In this document: positions 1-6,991 of the stretch, piece after piece | Numbering within the stretch: the first letter of the stretch is position 1 | Layout: every line of letters begins with the position of its first letter | Source: Planctomycetaceae bacterium | GTDB taxonomy: Bacteria; Planctomycetota; Planctomycetia; Pirellulales; Thermoguttaceae | Length of the DNA: 9,826 nucleotides | Assembly (NCBI GenBank): GCA_031278315.1 | Contig: JAITKS010000362.1 | Location: forward strand, 1-9,826 | Direction: 5' to 3' | Made by a program: the position numbers and the translations under genes | The notes under the pieces: model-generated | What the model was told of the DNA's origin: nothing | Database searches by the model: none | The model's input: only the letters and a program-made list of their open reading frames with translations

Positions 1-117
1 CGCTGGGGCGGGTTATAATCCTGTTGCCCTTTCAGGGCGATTCTAGTTTTATACGTGAACGGTCACCTTTTTCGTTACAAAAAATAATACCGAATTTTAA
101 AGTACAATGAGTATATA
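1..117 (-). repeat. Inverted, truncated copy of the multi-hairpin genome repeat
   Basis: Read on the minus strand, this stretch matches the two copies near the right end of the window almost base for base. It starts at a TATACTCATTGT-like edge, continues through a TTTTTGTAACGAAAAAGGTGACC block and the hairpin GCCCTGAAAGGGC (plus positions 26-38), and runs into the first arm of the GC-rich hairpin. The window edge cuts it there. The GC-rich arm reads CCCGCCCC here, against CCCGTCCC in the right-hand copies. It lies downstream of cysA, so its hairpins might contribute to transcript ends, but no T-run follows them. Confidence 0.9.
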
Positions 118-168
118 TCACAACTCACGTAATATTACATTGCTCAAAACTGTTGCTCAATTCAGTTG

Positions 169-1233
169 CTAAATACTGTAATCTTCTGGAAACACAATAG
201 AGTTTTTTGGAAACGCAAAAACAGAATCACCATTCTGAAATTTATAAACTGAATATTTTTCATGCGACATTTCTACGAAAATCTCTTTGTTGTTTGTGTC
301 AGTTAATTCAATTTTTGCAATTGCTCCCGCAAGCTGAATACGGCTAATTTTTGCAGGTAAACCGGCATTGTCGATATTTTCAGGTAAGAGTTCAATCTCA
401 TGCGGACGAACAAATAATCTCGTTTTATTACTGCTTTTCGTGATAATATCAGCAGATTGATCAAATAAAACACGTCCCGATTCAACTCTTCCATGAAACA
501 AATTTACATTGCCTAAGAAATCCATAACAAACTCGTTTTTCGGATTGTGAAAAACCTCCGCCGGAGTCCCTTCTTGCTCAACACGTCCTCTGTTCATCAC
601 AATGACACTATCAGCTAACTCCAACGCTTCCTCTTGATCATGCGTTACAAAGATACTTGTCAACTTTATCTCATCGTGCATTCTTCTTAACCATCGTCTC
701 AAATTCTGCCGAACTCTTGCATCAAGTGCGCCGAAAGGTTCATCCAACAACAGAAATCTTGGCTCGATTGCCAACGCACGCGCTAACGCAACCCGCTGCC
801 GCTGCCCGCCCGATAACTGATCCGGATAACGTGATTCCAAACCGTCAAGCTGAACTAGATGAATTAAATTCATCACCCGCTCACGAATTATTTTTCTTGA
901 CAGTCTGTCTTTACCTCGCCGCACATTCAGCCCGAAAGCGATGTTACCGTAAACGGTATGACGTCTAAAAAGCGCATAATGTTGAAAAACAAAACCAACT
1001 TTACGCTCACCAATTCGATTTCCTACAACACTTGTTCCCTTGAACAAAATATCAGCGCCATCTACCGGCTCAAAACTTTCTAGTCCGGCGATAATCCGTA
1101 ACAACGTCGTCTTACCCGACCCCGACGGACCAATCAAAGCGACAAGATCGCCGTCCGGTGCCGTCAAATTTATATTTTCTAAAGCAGTAAAACTGCCGAA
1201 TCGTTTCGTTATATTTCTAACTTCAACGCTCAT
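169..1233 (-). CDS. cysA: Sulfate/thiosulfate ABC importer, ATP-binding subunit CysA
   Basis: This is the ATPase that powers sulfate/thiosulfate import, bound on the cytoplasmic side to the CysT/CysW permeases. The 354-aa length is normal for the family. All ATPase motifs are visible: Walker A GPSGSGKT (residues 35-42), Q-loop Gln84 in FVFQHYALF, signature LSGGQ (140-144), Walker B LLLDEP (161-166), D-loop GALD (168-171) and switch His198 in VTHDQEEA. A C-terminal regulatory, TOBE-like part (about 245-346) contains the FVRPHEIEL segment typical of CysA. The N-terminal VEVRNITKRFGSFTALENI also fits CysA. The ATG lies inside the end of cysW (11-bp overlap), with a GGAAGG/AAGGTG ribosome site upstream, which indicates translational coupling. 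It is the last gene of the importer cluster and ends in TAG. Assignment to sulfate rather than another anion rests on the neighbouring sbp-cysT-cysW genes. Confidence 0.97.
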   Translation of the reverse strand: MSVEVRNITKRFGSFTALENINLTAPDGDLVALIGPSGSGKTTLLRIIAGLESFEPVDGADILFKGTSVVGNRIGERKVGFVFQHYALFRRHTVYGNIAFGLNVRRGKDRLSRKIIRERVMNLIHLVQLDGLESRYPDQLSGGQRQRVALARALAIEPRFLLLDEPFGALDARVRQNLRRWLRRMHDEIKLTSIFVTHDQEEALELADSVIVMNRGRVEQEGTPAEVFHNPKNEFVMDFLGNVNLFHGRVESGRVLFDQSADIITKSSNKTRLFVRPHEIELLPENIDNAGLPAKISRIQLAGAIAKIELTDTNNKEIFVEMSHEKYSVYKFQNGDSVFAFPKNSIVFPEDYSI

Positions 1234-2032
1234 GATGTTTCACCTTCCATTCAATAAAACTCTTTACAACTAAAGTAACCAACGCAAGTGCAGCAAGCAA
1301 AGTTGCCATCGCAAACGCAGACGAACCGGCAGAATAACCGTCGTAAACAGTCTGAATATATAACGGGATCGTATTCGTCTCACCCCGTATATGTCCCGAT
1401 ACGACACTTACAGCACCAAATTCGCCCATAGCTCGTGCATTGCAAAGAATCACACCATACAATAATCCCCACTTTATATTCGGCAAAGTAACCCGCCAAA
1501 AAATACTCCATCCGCCTGCACCTAATGATACAGCTGCTTCCTCTTCTATCTTGCCTTGTTCCTGCATTAACGGAATCAATTCACGCACTACAAACGGAAA
1601 CGTTACAAAAATCGTTGCAAGCACTAATCCCGGTACGGCAAAAATTACCTTAATATTATGCGACAACAACCACGCCCCAAACGTAGTCTGTTGACCAAAT
1701 ATCAATACGAATATCAATCCCGCAACTACCGGCGATATCGCAAAAGGTAAATCGATCAATGTAATCAATATATTCTTGCCGCGAAATTCAAATTTCGTTA
1801 TACACCAAGCTGCCGATACGCCGAATATCACATTTAACGGTACCGCAATTCCTGCTGTCAATAATGTTAATTTAATCGCTGACCACGCATACTCGTCCTT
1901 GAAACTGTTTACATACACTTCAAATCCTTTGCGAAATGCCTCGACAAATATCGCCGAAAGAGGCAATATAAGAAATAAACCCAAATAAAAAAATGTAATC
2001 AATACAAGAATTACAGGTACTATCTTTTTCAT
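1223..2032 (-). CDS. cysW: Sulfate ABC transporter permease CysW
   Basis: One of the two inner-membrane permease subunits that form the sulfate channel with CysT and are driven by CysA. The protein is 269 aa, about six hydrophobic membrane spans, starting with the span VPVILVLITFFYLGLFLI. The EAA loop that docks on the ATPase is clear at residues 164-183 (EEAAVSLGAGGW, then VTLPNI). The following NARAMGEFGAVSVVSGHI is the characteristic CysW/CysT stretch, and ETNTIPLYIQTVYDGY is CysW-like. I chose the ATG at 2032 (MKKIVPVI). A TTG six codons further upstream (2050) is in frame but less likely, and neither has a clear ribosome site. The 3' end overlaps cysA by 11 bp. The 183 bp separating it from cysT are AT-rich with small palindromes (for example ATTCAATTGAAT) and carry no gene. 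Confidence 0.95.
   Translation of the reverse strand: MKKIVPVILVLITFFYLGLFLILPLSAIFVEAFRKGFEVYVNSFKDEYAWSAIKLTLLTAGIAVPLNVIFGVSAAWCITKFEFRGKNILITLIDLPFAISPVVAGLIFVLIFGQQTTFGAWLLSHNIKVIFAVPGLVLATIFVTFPFVVRELIPLMQEQGKIEEEAAVSLGAGGWSIFWRVTLPNIKWGLLYGVILCNARAMGEFGAVSVVSGHIRGETNTIPLYIQTVYDGYSAGSSAFAMATLLAALALVTLVVKSFIEWKVKHHER
1241..1248 (-). promoter_or_regulatory. Ribosome binding site of cysA inside cysW
   Basis: On the minus strand GGAAGGTG precedes the cysA ATG by 7-9 bases and lies within the cysW reading frame. It is one of only two good Shine-Dalgarno sites in the window, and it fixes the cysA start. Confidence 0.7.
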
Positions 2033-2215
2033 TGATATTTTTCGTAACAAAAATTAATTGATAATGCGGAATACAAAAATTTGTAATTATTCAATTGAAT
2101 ATTAAATCACAATTATAATAAATACCGTCGATGACTAATAAATATCATTGATGACAATTCTTTGTTAGTATAATTAGAAATAATATTCGTAACGTTAAAT
2201 ATTCGGTGTTAACCT

Positions 2216-3040
2216 TTACTTAAATTTTTGACCATAAAATTGCAGCGAATTTATTATTAACATCAGCACAAACGACATCAATAACAACATAAGTGAAATA
2301 GCAGTTGCACCTGCATAATCAAAAGCTTCAAGTTTTGCAACAATCAACAAAGGCGTAATTTCAGTTTTGTACGCTATATTTCCTGAAATGAAAACAACCG
2401 AACCATATTCACCAATAGCTCTTGCGAAAGCCAACGTGAAACCTGTTGCAAGCGACGGTAAAAGCGACGGTAAAATAATCCGTGTGAAAATTTGAAATTT
2501 CGTTGCACCTAACGATTCGGCAGCTTCTTCAATTTCTTTGTCGATGTCTTCGAGAGTCGGTTGTAAAGTTCTTATTACAAAAGGCAATCCTATAAAAGTT
2601 AATGCGACCAATACTCCTAATTGAGTGTACGCTATTTTTAGTCCAAACGATTTTGTAATACCTCCAATCCAACCATTCGGCGCACATACGGCAGTCAACG
2701 CAATTCCCGAAACAGCTGTAGGCATTGCAAACGGTAAATCAACTATTGCGTCGATTAAACGTCTGCACGGAAATTTATATCGCACCAACGACCACGCAAC
2801 AATAAAACCGAAAATTGCATTGATCACCGCCGCAAGAAACGAAGCTCCAAGCGTCAACTTGTACGACGCTGCAACTTGCGGCGAAACAACTATTTTGGCA
2901 AACTCTTGCCATGTTAAAGATGTCGTCCGCAATACCAAAAATGCAAGCGGTAACAACACAATCAAGCCAATGTAAGCTGTCGTAAAACCAAATGTTATCC
3001 CAAAACAGGGCAATACGTTACGATGTTTCTGCTTTCTCAT
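2216..3040 (-). CDS. cysT: Sulfate ABC transporter permease CysT (CysU)
   Basis: Partner permease of CysW in the inner-membrane sulfate importer. It has 274 aa, a normal length, with about six hydrophobic spans; the first is around residues 15-37 (TAYIGLIVLLPLAFLVL). The signature features are DLPFAMPTAVSGIALTA (about 101-117), the EAA loop EEAAESLGATKFQIF (171-185) followed by RIILPSLLPSL, and ARAIGEYGSVVFISGN (206-221), all typical of CysT. The start is the ATG encoding MRKQKH, whose basic residues precede the first span. No Shine-Dalgarno motif is visible upstream. It is co-oriented with sbp upstream and cysW downstream, but the spacers are wide (445 and 183 bp) for an operon, so extra promoters or processing sites are possible. 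Confidence 0.95.
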   Translation of the reverse strand: MRKQKHRNVLPCFGITFGFTTAYIGLIVLLPLAFLVLRTTSLTWQEFAKIVVSPQVAASYKLTLGASFLAAVINAIFGFIVAWSLVRYKFPCRRLIDAIVDLPFAMPTAVSGIALTAVCAPNGWIGGITKSFGLKIAYTQLGVLVALTFIGLPFVIRTLQPTLEDIDKEIEEAAESLGATKFQIFTRIILPSLLPSLATGFTLAFARAIGEYGSVVFISGNIAYKTEITPLLIVAKLEAFDYAGATAISLMLLLMSFVLMLIINSLQFYGQKFK

Positions 3041-3090
3041 TTGTTAGGCAGTAGTTAGTATGAGGAATTTGTAGATGATTTAGATTAAAT

Positions 3091-3120
3091 AAAAATTAAA
3101 AATTAAAAATTAAAAAATTT
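3091..3120. repeat. 7-bp tandem repeat AAAAATT
   Basis: Three exact AAAAATT units (3091-3111) are followed by a slightly longer A6T3 unit. It is a simple-sequence tract with no coding role visible. Confidence 0.85.
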
Positions 3121-3121
3121 G

Positions 3122-3196
3122 AAAAACAAATATTCTACCGATATTCTACCGATATATTATCCAAAAATTATAATATTCAACGGAATATTTGTTTTT
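3122..3196. repeat. 14-bp inverted repeat enclosing an 11-bp duplication
   Basis: AAAAACAAATATTC at 3122-3135 is the exact reverse complement of GAATATTTGTTTTT at 3183-3196. The interior holds ATATTCTACCG twice in tandem (3130-3140 and 3141-3151, the first overlapping the left arm) plus ATAT. The arms could be termini of a tiny mobile element, or a weak bidirectional stem. No target-site duplication is obvious. Confidence 0.6.
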
Positions 3197-3254
3197 ATAT
3201 TAGTACCGAAAAAGCAGCAAGAATAAAATTAAATGAAAAATCATTTCAACTTTT

Positions 3255-3271
3255 CCTGCCGCTCTTTCAGG
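3255..3271 (-). repeat. Decayed fragment of the genome repeat's last hairpin
   Basis: CCTGCCGCTCTTTCAGG differs by one base from the reverse complement of the hairpin segment CCTGAAAGGGCGGCAGG present at 9459-9475 and 9741-9757. It looks like a decayed minus-orientation relic of the same repeat family, with the hairpin arm partly destroyed. Confidence 0.6.
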
Positions 3272-3293
3272 ACTAATTATTTTTTTACACGAT

Positions 3294-3337
3294 AATTTTT
3301 AGCTCAATTTTTAGCTCAATATTTAGCTCAATATTTA
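3294..3337. repeat. 12-bp tandem repeat AATTTTTAGCTC
   Basis: Two exact AATTTTTAGCTC units (3294-3305, 3306-3317) are followed by a variant AATATTTAGCTC (3318-3329) and a partial fourth unit that lacks AGCTC. The unit length is a multiple of three, but no reading frame or start uses it. Confidence 0.9.
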
Positions 3338-3485
3338 TTTCACTTTTTATTTCTAATCATAAATAATTGAAAATAAAAATTACATAAATTTGTTGCAAAA
3401 AAATTTCACTGATATAATTCTGAAACACAAAATTACCAAAAAACACAAAACTCACAAAAGGAAAATTAAATTTCAATCATTCAAA

Positions 3486-4541
3486 TTATTTTCTTTCTGA
3501 TATTTGATCAAACACGCCGCCGTCAGCAAAATGTTTTGTATGAGCGGCTTTCCATCCTCCGAAAACTTCGTCAATTGTGAATAAATTTACATTTGTGAAA
3601 TTCTTTGCGTATTTTTTCAAAATTTTAGCATTTCGCGGACGATAAAAATTCTTTGCGGCTAGTTCTTGACCTTCATCCGAATAAAGATAATTTAGATAAG
3701 CGTCAGCGATTTTTCGAGTTCCTCTTTTATCAACAACTTTATCAACGATCGCAACAGGCGGTTCAGCAAGAATACTTACGGGCGGTACAACTATTTCATA
3801 TTTATCTTTGCCGTATTCTCTGATAGCTAGAAACGCTTCATTTTCCCAGTTTAGCAAAACGTCGCCGATTTCACGTTGGACAAAAGTTTGAGTTGAACCT
3901 CTCGCACCGGAATCAAGCACGGGAACATGTTTGTAAAGTTCAGTTGTATAAGCTAACGCTTTTTTCTGTGCTGCTTCAACTTCTTTTGCGTAAGCAGGAT
4001 CTTTCAACTTTTTGAGATCGCCAAGTTCTTTTTGAAGTATGTATCCCCATCCGGCGAGATAACTCCATCGTGCGACACCAGATGTTTTCGGATGTGCTGC
4101 AATAACTTCAACTCCGGGTTTGAGCAAGTCGTCCCATGTTTTAATTTGCTTCGGATTACCCTTGCGAACAAGAAACACAATTGTTGACGTGTACGGCGTA
4201 CTGTTGTCAGGCAATTTCTTTTGCCAATCGGCAGACAGCAATTTTCCCTTTTCGACAATATTATCAATATCATAAGCAAGAGCAAGCGTAACAACGTCAG
4301 CTTCGAGTCCTTCAAACACGGCACGAGCTTGCTTGCCGCTGCCGCCGTGAGATTGCTTAATTTTGACATTATTACCCGTCTTTGCCTTGTAATATTTGGC
4401 GAAAGATTTATTAAATTGTTCATACAATTCACGAGTTGGATCATACGAAACGTTTAGCAACTCGTAATCGGCAGCATAAACTGAAACAGCAATAAACGCA
4501 ATTACTGTTACAAAAAATGCTGAAATAATTTTTTTGGTCAC
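3486..4541 (-). CDS. sbp: Periplasmic sulfate-binding protein Sbp
   Basis: This protein captures sulfate in the periplasm and hands it to CysT/CysW. It has 351 aa. The N-terminal signal peptide has a KK start, a hydrophobic core and a likely cut after VYA (residue 23). Mature-protein motifs match the Sbp subtype closely: LLNVSYDPTRELYEQFN (28-44), IKQSHGGSGKQ (61-71), ADVVTLALAYDID (81-93), STIVFLVRKGNPKQI (119-133), LDSGARGSTQTF (209-220) and FTIDEVFGGW (321-330). The family signature NPK[ST]SGxAR appears as HPKTSGVAR (150-158), with His in place of the usual first Asn. Start is GTG (MTKKII), supported by an AAAGGAG ribosome site 8 bases upstream. It is the first gene of the importer cluster. 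A small ORF upstream overlaps its start as GTGA. Sbp and CysP are related; the motifs favour Sbp. Confidence 0.96.
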   Translation of the reverse strand: MTKKIISAFFVTVIAFIAVSVYAADYELLNVSYDPTRELYEQFNKSFAKYYKAKTGNNVKIKQSHGGSGKQARAVFEGLEADVVTLALAYDIDNIVEKGKLLSADWQKKLPDNSTPYTSTIVFLVRKGNPKQIKTWDDLLKPGVEVIAAHPKTSGVARWSYLAGWGYILQKELGDLKKLKDPAYAKEVEAAQKKALAYTTELYKHVPVLDSGARGSTQTFVQREIGDVLLNWENEAFLAIREYGKDKYEIVVPPVSILAEPPVAIVDKVVDKRGTRKIADAYLNYLYSDEGQELAAKNFYRPRNAKILKKYAKNFTNVNLFTIDEVFGGWKAAHTKHFADGGVFDQISERK

Positions 4542-4624
4542 GATAAATTCTCCTTTCTTTGAGTTAATGACCCTTGACTTGAATTACACCTTGGGTAAAT
4601 TCCTAAGGCGGCTTTATTGTGCAT
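4538..4624 (-). CDS. Possible 28-codon leader ORF overlapping the sbp start
   Basis: ATG to TGA, 28 residues, beginning MHNKAALGIYPRC and ending QRKENLS. Its stop codon shares bases with the sbp start in a GTGA overlap, the arrangement commonly seen when translation of one ORF feeds the next. It contains one Cys and no run of regulatory codons. I do not recognise the peptide. The start has only a weak GAAAG upstream. It could be a chance ORF in a 5' leader; the stop-start overlap and the adjacent upstream ORF are the only support. Confidence 0.3.
   Translation of the reverse strand: MHNKAALGIYPRCNSSQGSLTQRKENLS
4550..4556 (-). promoter_or_regulatory. Strong ribosome binding site of sbp
   Basis: On the minus strand AAAGGAG lies eight bases before the GTG codon. 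It decides the GTG start for sbp and is the strongest Shine-Dalgarno site in the window. It also falls inside the 28-codon upstream ORF, so ribosomes translating that ORF would pass over it. Confidence 0.8.
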
Positions 4625-4625
4625 T

Positions 4626-4748
4626 TTAACTTTCGTCTGATTTCGCAGCCGTTTGATTTACATGTTGAGTTGGAAAATTTACTTTGAAGTTTTGGTATCG
4701 ACGAATTCTAAATTGCGTTTTATGCTGGGTAGAGTTTGCAATATCCAT
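4626..4748 (-). CDS. Possible 40-codon small ORF upstream of the sbp leader
   Basis: ATG to TAA, 40 residues, starting MDIANSTQHKTQ and ending NQTAAKSDES. It is polar and basic (RIRRYQNFK in the middle), with no membrane span or known motif. Its TAA is one base before the ATG of the 28-codon ORF that overlaps sbp, so the three frames form a chain. Its base composition looks a little less AT-rich than the DNA further upstream. An overlapping ATG at 4753 in another frame gives only 24 residues. It is not recognised and may be chance. Confidence 0.2.
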   Translation of the reverse strand: MDIANSTQHKTQFRIRRYQNFKVNFPTQHVNQTAAKSDES

Positions 4749-4957
4749 GCCATCGTTAAATCTAAAAAACATTCGTAAAAAACAAATTAAATATCAGATA
4801 TAAAAATACAACACAACTTTCAACTAATGTTAATAAGATATAGTAAAAGTGTTATGTTTTTTAATATTATTAAATTATTCACAGACAAAAAACAGAATTT
4901 AAAATCAAAAGATTACTCAATAATCATTTGTTAAGATAATATTCAACGATACAGTTT

Positions 4958-5230
4958 GTTTGTCTATCCTATCATATTTCACGACTACTCGTTTGATATA
5001 CTCATCGTACTAGAATTATCTTTTATATAAATACGTAAAGTCTTGCTTTATGATAAATAATCATGCTGCGGCTCGAATTGAAAATTAACGTGAGAGCAGT
5101 TTGAAAGTCTGATTTTTATTACGTCTATCCCCGTCATATTTCACGGCAGCCGTCAAATATGACGGATAAAATGATTGAAAACAAATAGAACAATTTACGT
5201 TACTCTGTAAACAATCGACGATAGACAAAC
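4958..5230. repeat. Short inverted repeat enclosing two related segments
   Basis: GTTTGTCTATC at 4958-4968 is the reverse complement of GATAGACAAAC at 5220-5230. Inside, GTCTATCC + 2 nt + TCATATTTCACG (4962-4983) recurs as GTCTATCC + 3 nt + TCATATTTCACG (5123-5145). The block could be a small non-autonomous element or a decayed duplicated regulatory region; no transposase or target duplication is seen. Confidence 0.5.
5131..5165. repeat. Strong 35-nt hairpin in the sbp-fadL spacer
   Basis: CCGTCATATTT (5131-5141) pairs perfectly with AAATATGACGG (5155-5165). The inner part adds ACGG/CCGT around a CAG loop after a single C/C mismatch, giving 15 pairs in total. No T-run follows on either strand, so it does not look like an intrinsic terminator. 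An operator or a structured RNA element is possible. Confidence 0.75.
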
Positions 5231-5283
5231 GATCATTTTTCAACATTTATTAATTTATTATTTCCAAAATCGTTTGCCGTAAT

Positions 5284-5311
5284 AATCACAAGTAAGACAA
5301 TCACAAGTAAG
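5284..5311. repeat. 13-bp direct repeat AATCACAAGTAAG
   Basis: Two exact copies (5284-5296 and 5299-5311) have a 15-bp period, about 220 bp upstream of the FadL-family start. They could be paired protein-binding sites or a simple slip duplication. Confidence 0.7.
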
Positions 5312-5530
5312 CTGATCTCATTGTTGCCGGTTCTTATAATAACGAAATTTCCGGTGTTTCTGAATTTATCATTGTTATTTTTCGGGTTGTTTTTTTATTT
5401 ACATTACTTGAAAATTATTTTTACACGATTAGCCGAAAACTGAATTGTGTTATTTATTGACTCTTTTCGGATAGTTATAAATAACAGTATTCAGATAAAG
5501 ATTTAAACTTTCAAACCCATTGCGAATTAA

Positions 5531-6805
5531 ATGAGAAAATCGATTAAAACATTTGTGTTAATTATTTTGCTTGTATCAACAATTTTTGTTACGAAAAAAT
5601 CGGTACACGCACAAGGAGTGATGTTAAGAGGTATCGGAGCAGTCAATGTTTCGATGGCTGGAGTAGCAACAGGAACTCCAATAGATTCTGCTGGTGCGCT
5701 TAATTGGAATCCGGCGTCAATTTCCGCACTCAAGAAAAGTGAAATCGCCTTTGGATTAGGTTTGATTTTTCCCGAAACACGGGTTAGTTCTTCGCTCAAT
5801 ACAAATTCTGGTTCAACAGAAGGTGAGGCGGGAACGATTCCTAATCCGAGTATGTCAATTGTTTGGCGGCGTAATCCTAATTCAGCGGTTACGTACGGAT
5901 TAGGTGTTTCAGCTATTGGCGGTGCGGCTGCGCTTTATTCTGCTGATAAATTAAATCCGATTCTTGGCGGACGTGCTAAATCGTCACAAGTAGTTATTTT
6001 CCAACTTTCACCTACTATTTCTTATAAAGTAACGAATCAATTATCGATTGGTGCGGCACCGTTAATTGATCTTGCTTCGTTATCAATAAATCCGATGCAA
6101 CTAGGTCAACCGTTAACACCGGGTTCGGAATTACACAATTATGGTACACGTTATGCGTGGGGCGGAGGATTTCAAGTCGGTACATTTTATGATTTCAAGA
6201 ATCATTACAAGTTAGGGTTCATGTTCAAATCGCCGATGTGGTATGAAAATTTAAGATACAAAGGAACAACTGTCGGCGCGGGCAACGACAATCCGTCAAA
6301 ATCGGCCAGCGGTTCTTTTGATTTCGATTTACCGTTGACATTATCGTTGGGATTATCTTATGACGGATTTCAAGATACGATAATTGGAGTTGATGTTCGT
6401 TATTTTGATTATGCTTCTACACCGGGCTTTGATAAAGGAGTAATTTTAAATAAGGGTACGCCTTATGTCGGCGGACTTGATTGGGAAAGTATTTGGTCAA
6501 TTGCGGTAGGGATACAAAAAAAATGGAGTGATAAATTAATATTACGGATGGGATATTGTTGGAATGAAAATCCGATTCCGAGTCGAAGTTCAATGTTGAA
6601 CGTAGCAGCACCGTTGACGATACAGCATACGATTTCGGTTGGTGCAACATACGTGATTGTTCGTAATTTAGAACTTTCAGTTGCCTACGCTCATGGTTTC
6701 AAGGGCAAGTCAACTGGTAATTTCACGTCAGGTAACAATACAGGTGTTGTAACAAACGCAACATCGGGTAATGAAATAATGATGGGAATTACAAAAAAAT
6801 GGTAA
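5531..6805 (+). CDS. FadL/TodX (OmpP1) family outer-membrane transport protein
   Basis: Outer-membrane beta-barrel of the family that lets hydrophobic molecules, such as long-chain fatty acids or aromatics, across the outer membrane. It is 424 aa, a normal family length. The signal peptide has a basic start (MRKSIK), a hydrophobic core and a probable cut after VHA (residue 27), leaving mature QGVMLRGIGA. The N-terminal part carries the family's SMAGVATG and ALNWNPASIS segment (NPA at 60-62), matching the FadL 'hatch' region. The rest shows alternating beta-strand patterns such as TYGLGVSAIGGAAALY and LELSVAYAHGFKGKS, and the chain ends in an aromatic residue (KKW), as barrel proteins usually do. 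The ATG has no Shine-Dalgarno motif. It stands alone, divergent from sbp and convergent with the oxidoreductase gene. The transported substrate cannot be told from the sequence. Confidence 0.9.
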   Translation: MRKSIKTFVLIILLVSTIFVTKKSVHAQGVMLRGIGAVNVSMAGVATGTPIDSAGALNWNPASISALKKSEIAFGLGLIFPETRVSSSLNTNSGSTEGEAGTIPNPSMSIVWRRNPNSAVTYGLGVSAIGGAAALYSADKLNPILGGRAKSSQVVIFQLSPTISYKVTNQLSIGAAPLIDLASLSINPMQLGQPLTPGSELHNYGTRYAWGGGFQVGTFYDFKNHYKLGFMFKSPMWYENLRYKGTTVGAGNDNPSKSASGSFDFDLPLTLSLGLSYDGFQDTIIGVDVRYFDYASTPGFDKGVILNKGTPYVGGLDWESIWSIAVGIQKKWSDKLILRMGYCWNENPIPSRSSMLNVAAPLTIQHTISVGATYVIVRNLELSVAYAHGFKGKSTGNFTSGNNTGVVTNATSGNEIMMGITKKW

Positions 6806-6821
6806 ATTTTTTCACGAAATT

Positions 6822-6932
6822 TGTAATATACTTTTCACACTTTAAATTTCGGTATTCGTTTTAAACTAGAATCGCCCTGAAAAGACGTATTAATTTTTAT
6901 GTGTGAATGATTACCTTTTTCGTTACAAAAAA
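6822..6932. repeat. Rearranged copy of the genome repeat
   Basis: Three blocks of the repeat seen at 9304-9541 are present in altered order. Block A (about 6822-6856, TGTAATATACTT through CGGTATT) and block C (6863-6884, AAACTAGAATCGCCCTGAAAAG) are in the same orientation. The block that normally lies between them (TTTTGTAACGAAAAAGGT through the TTCAC stem) is found after C, inverted, at about 6902-6932. The GC hairpins downstream of C are lost and the GCCCTGAAAGGGC stem is broken to GCCCTGAAAAGA. Confidence 0.75.
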
Positions 6933-6935
6933 AAA

Positions 6936-6977
6936 CCGTAACATAGAGACGCAATTTCTTGTGTCTCTATGTTACGG
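6936..6977 (-). terminator. 19-bp hairpin with T9 on the minus strand
   Basis: CCGTAACATAGAGACGCAA (6936-6954) pairs with 6959-6977 around a TTTC loop; all 19 positions pair, one as a G-T wobble. Read on the minus strand the stem is followed directly by nine T residues (complement of A at 6927-6935). It therefore has the form of an intrinsic terminator for transcripts coming from the oxidoreductase gene. It shares the GAGACGCAA core with the next hairpin and may be a small repeat that happens to work as a terminator. Confidence 0.65.
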
Positions 6978-6991
6978 AATAAACTAATTTA

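Larger units (their letters stand above)
3041..3485. other. 445-bp AT-rich spacer between sbp and cysT
   Basis: I see no gene here. It holds a 7-bp A/T tandem run, an 11-bp duplication, a 14-bp inverted repeat, a 12-bp tandem repeat and a decayed piece of the genome repeat (listed separately). Near sbp there is a run rich in AAACACAAAACTCACAAAA that resembles the tail of the right-hand genome repeat. No convincing terminator separates sbp from cysT. Confidence 0.8.
4542..5530. other. 989-bp spacer between divergent sbp and the FadL-family gene
   Basis: Apart from the two small ORFs next to sbp (listed separately), I see no protein gene, tRNA or recognisable riboswitch. The SAM-I core motif, a plausible regulator of sulfate uptake, is absent. 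The segment 4958-5311 holds related repeat copies, a strong hairpin and short direct repeats. Both flanking genes start divergently, so their promoters should lie here. TTGACT near 5459 and TTG-rich stretches upstream of 4800 on the minus strand are possible -35 elements, but none has a convincing -10 partner. Confidence 0.7.

Noticed and set aside
2033..2100. Another relic of the genome repeat between cysT and cysW
   Set aside because: TTTTTCGTAACAAAAATTAAT resembles the TTTTTCGTTACAAAAAATAAT block, but the similarity is short and AT-rich and the flanks do not match convincingly.
4004..4444. 146-codon ORF overlapping sbp in another minus frame
   Set aside because: It is out of frame inside a strongly conserved sbp sequence, and the peptide is low in recognisable motifs.
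4542..4800. SAM riboswitch upstream of sbp
   Set aside because: The SAM-I core (GAGGGA with GATGAAACCCGGCAACC) is absent, and I could not fit the SAM-II pattern either.
5527..5799. 90-codon minus-strand ORF opposite the FadL-family gene start
   Set aside because: It lies antisense to the signal peptide and hatch region of a well-supported gene and has no family features.
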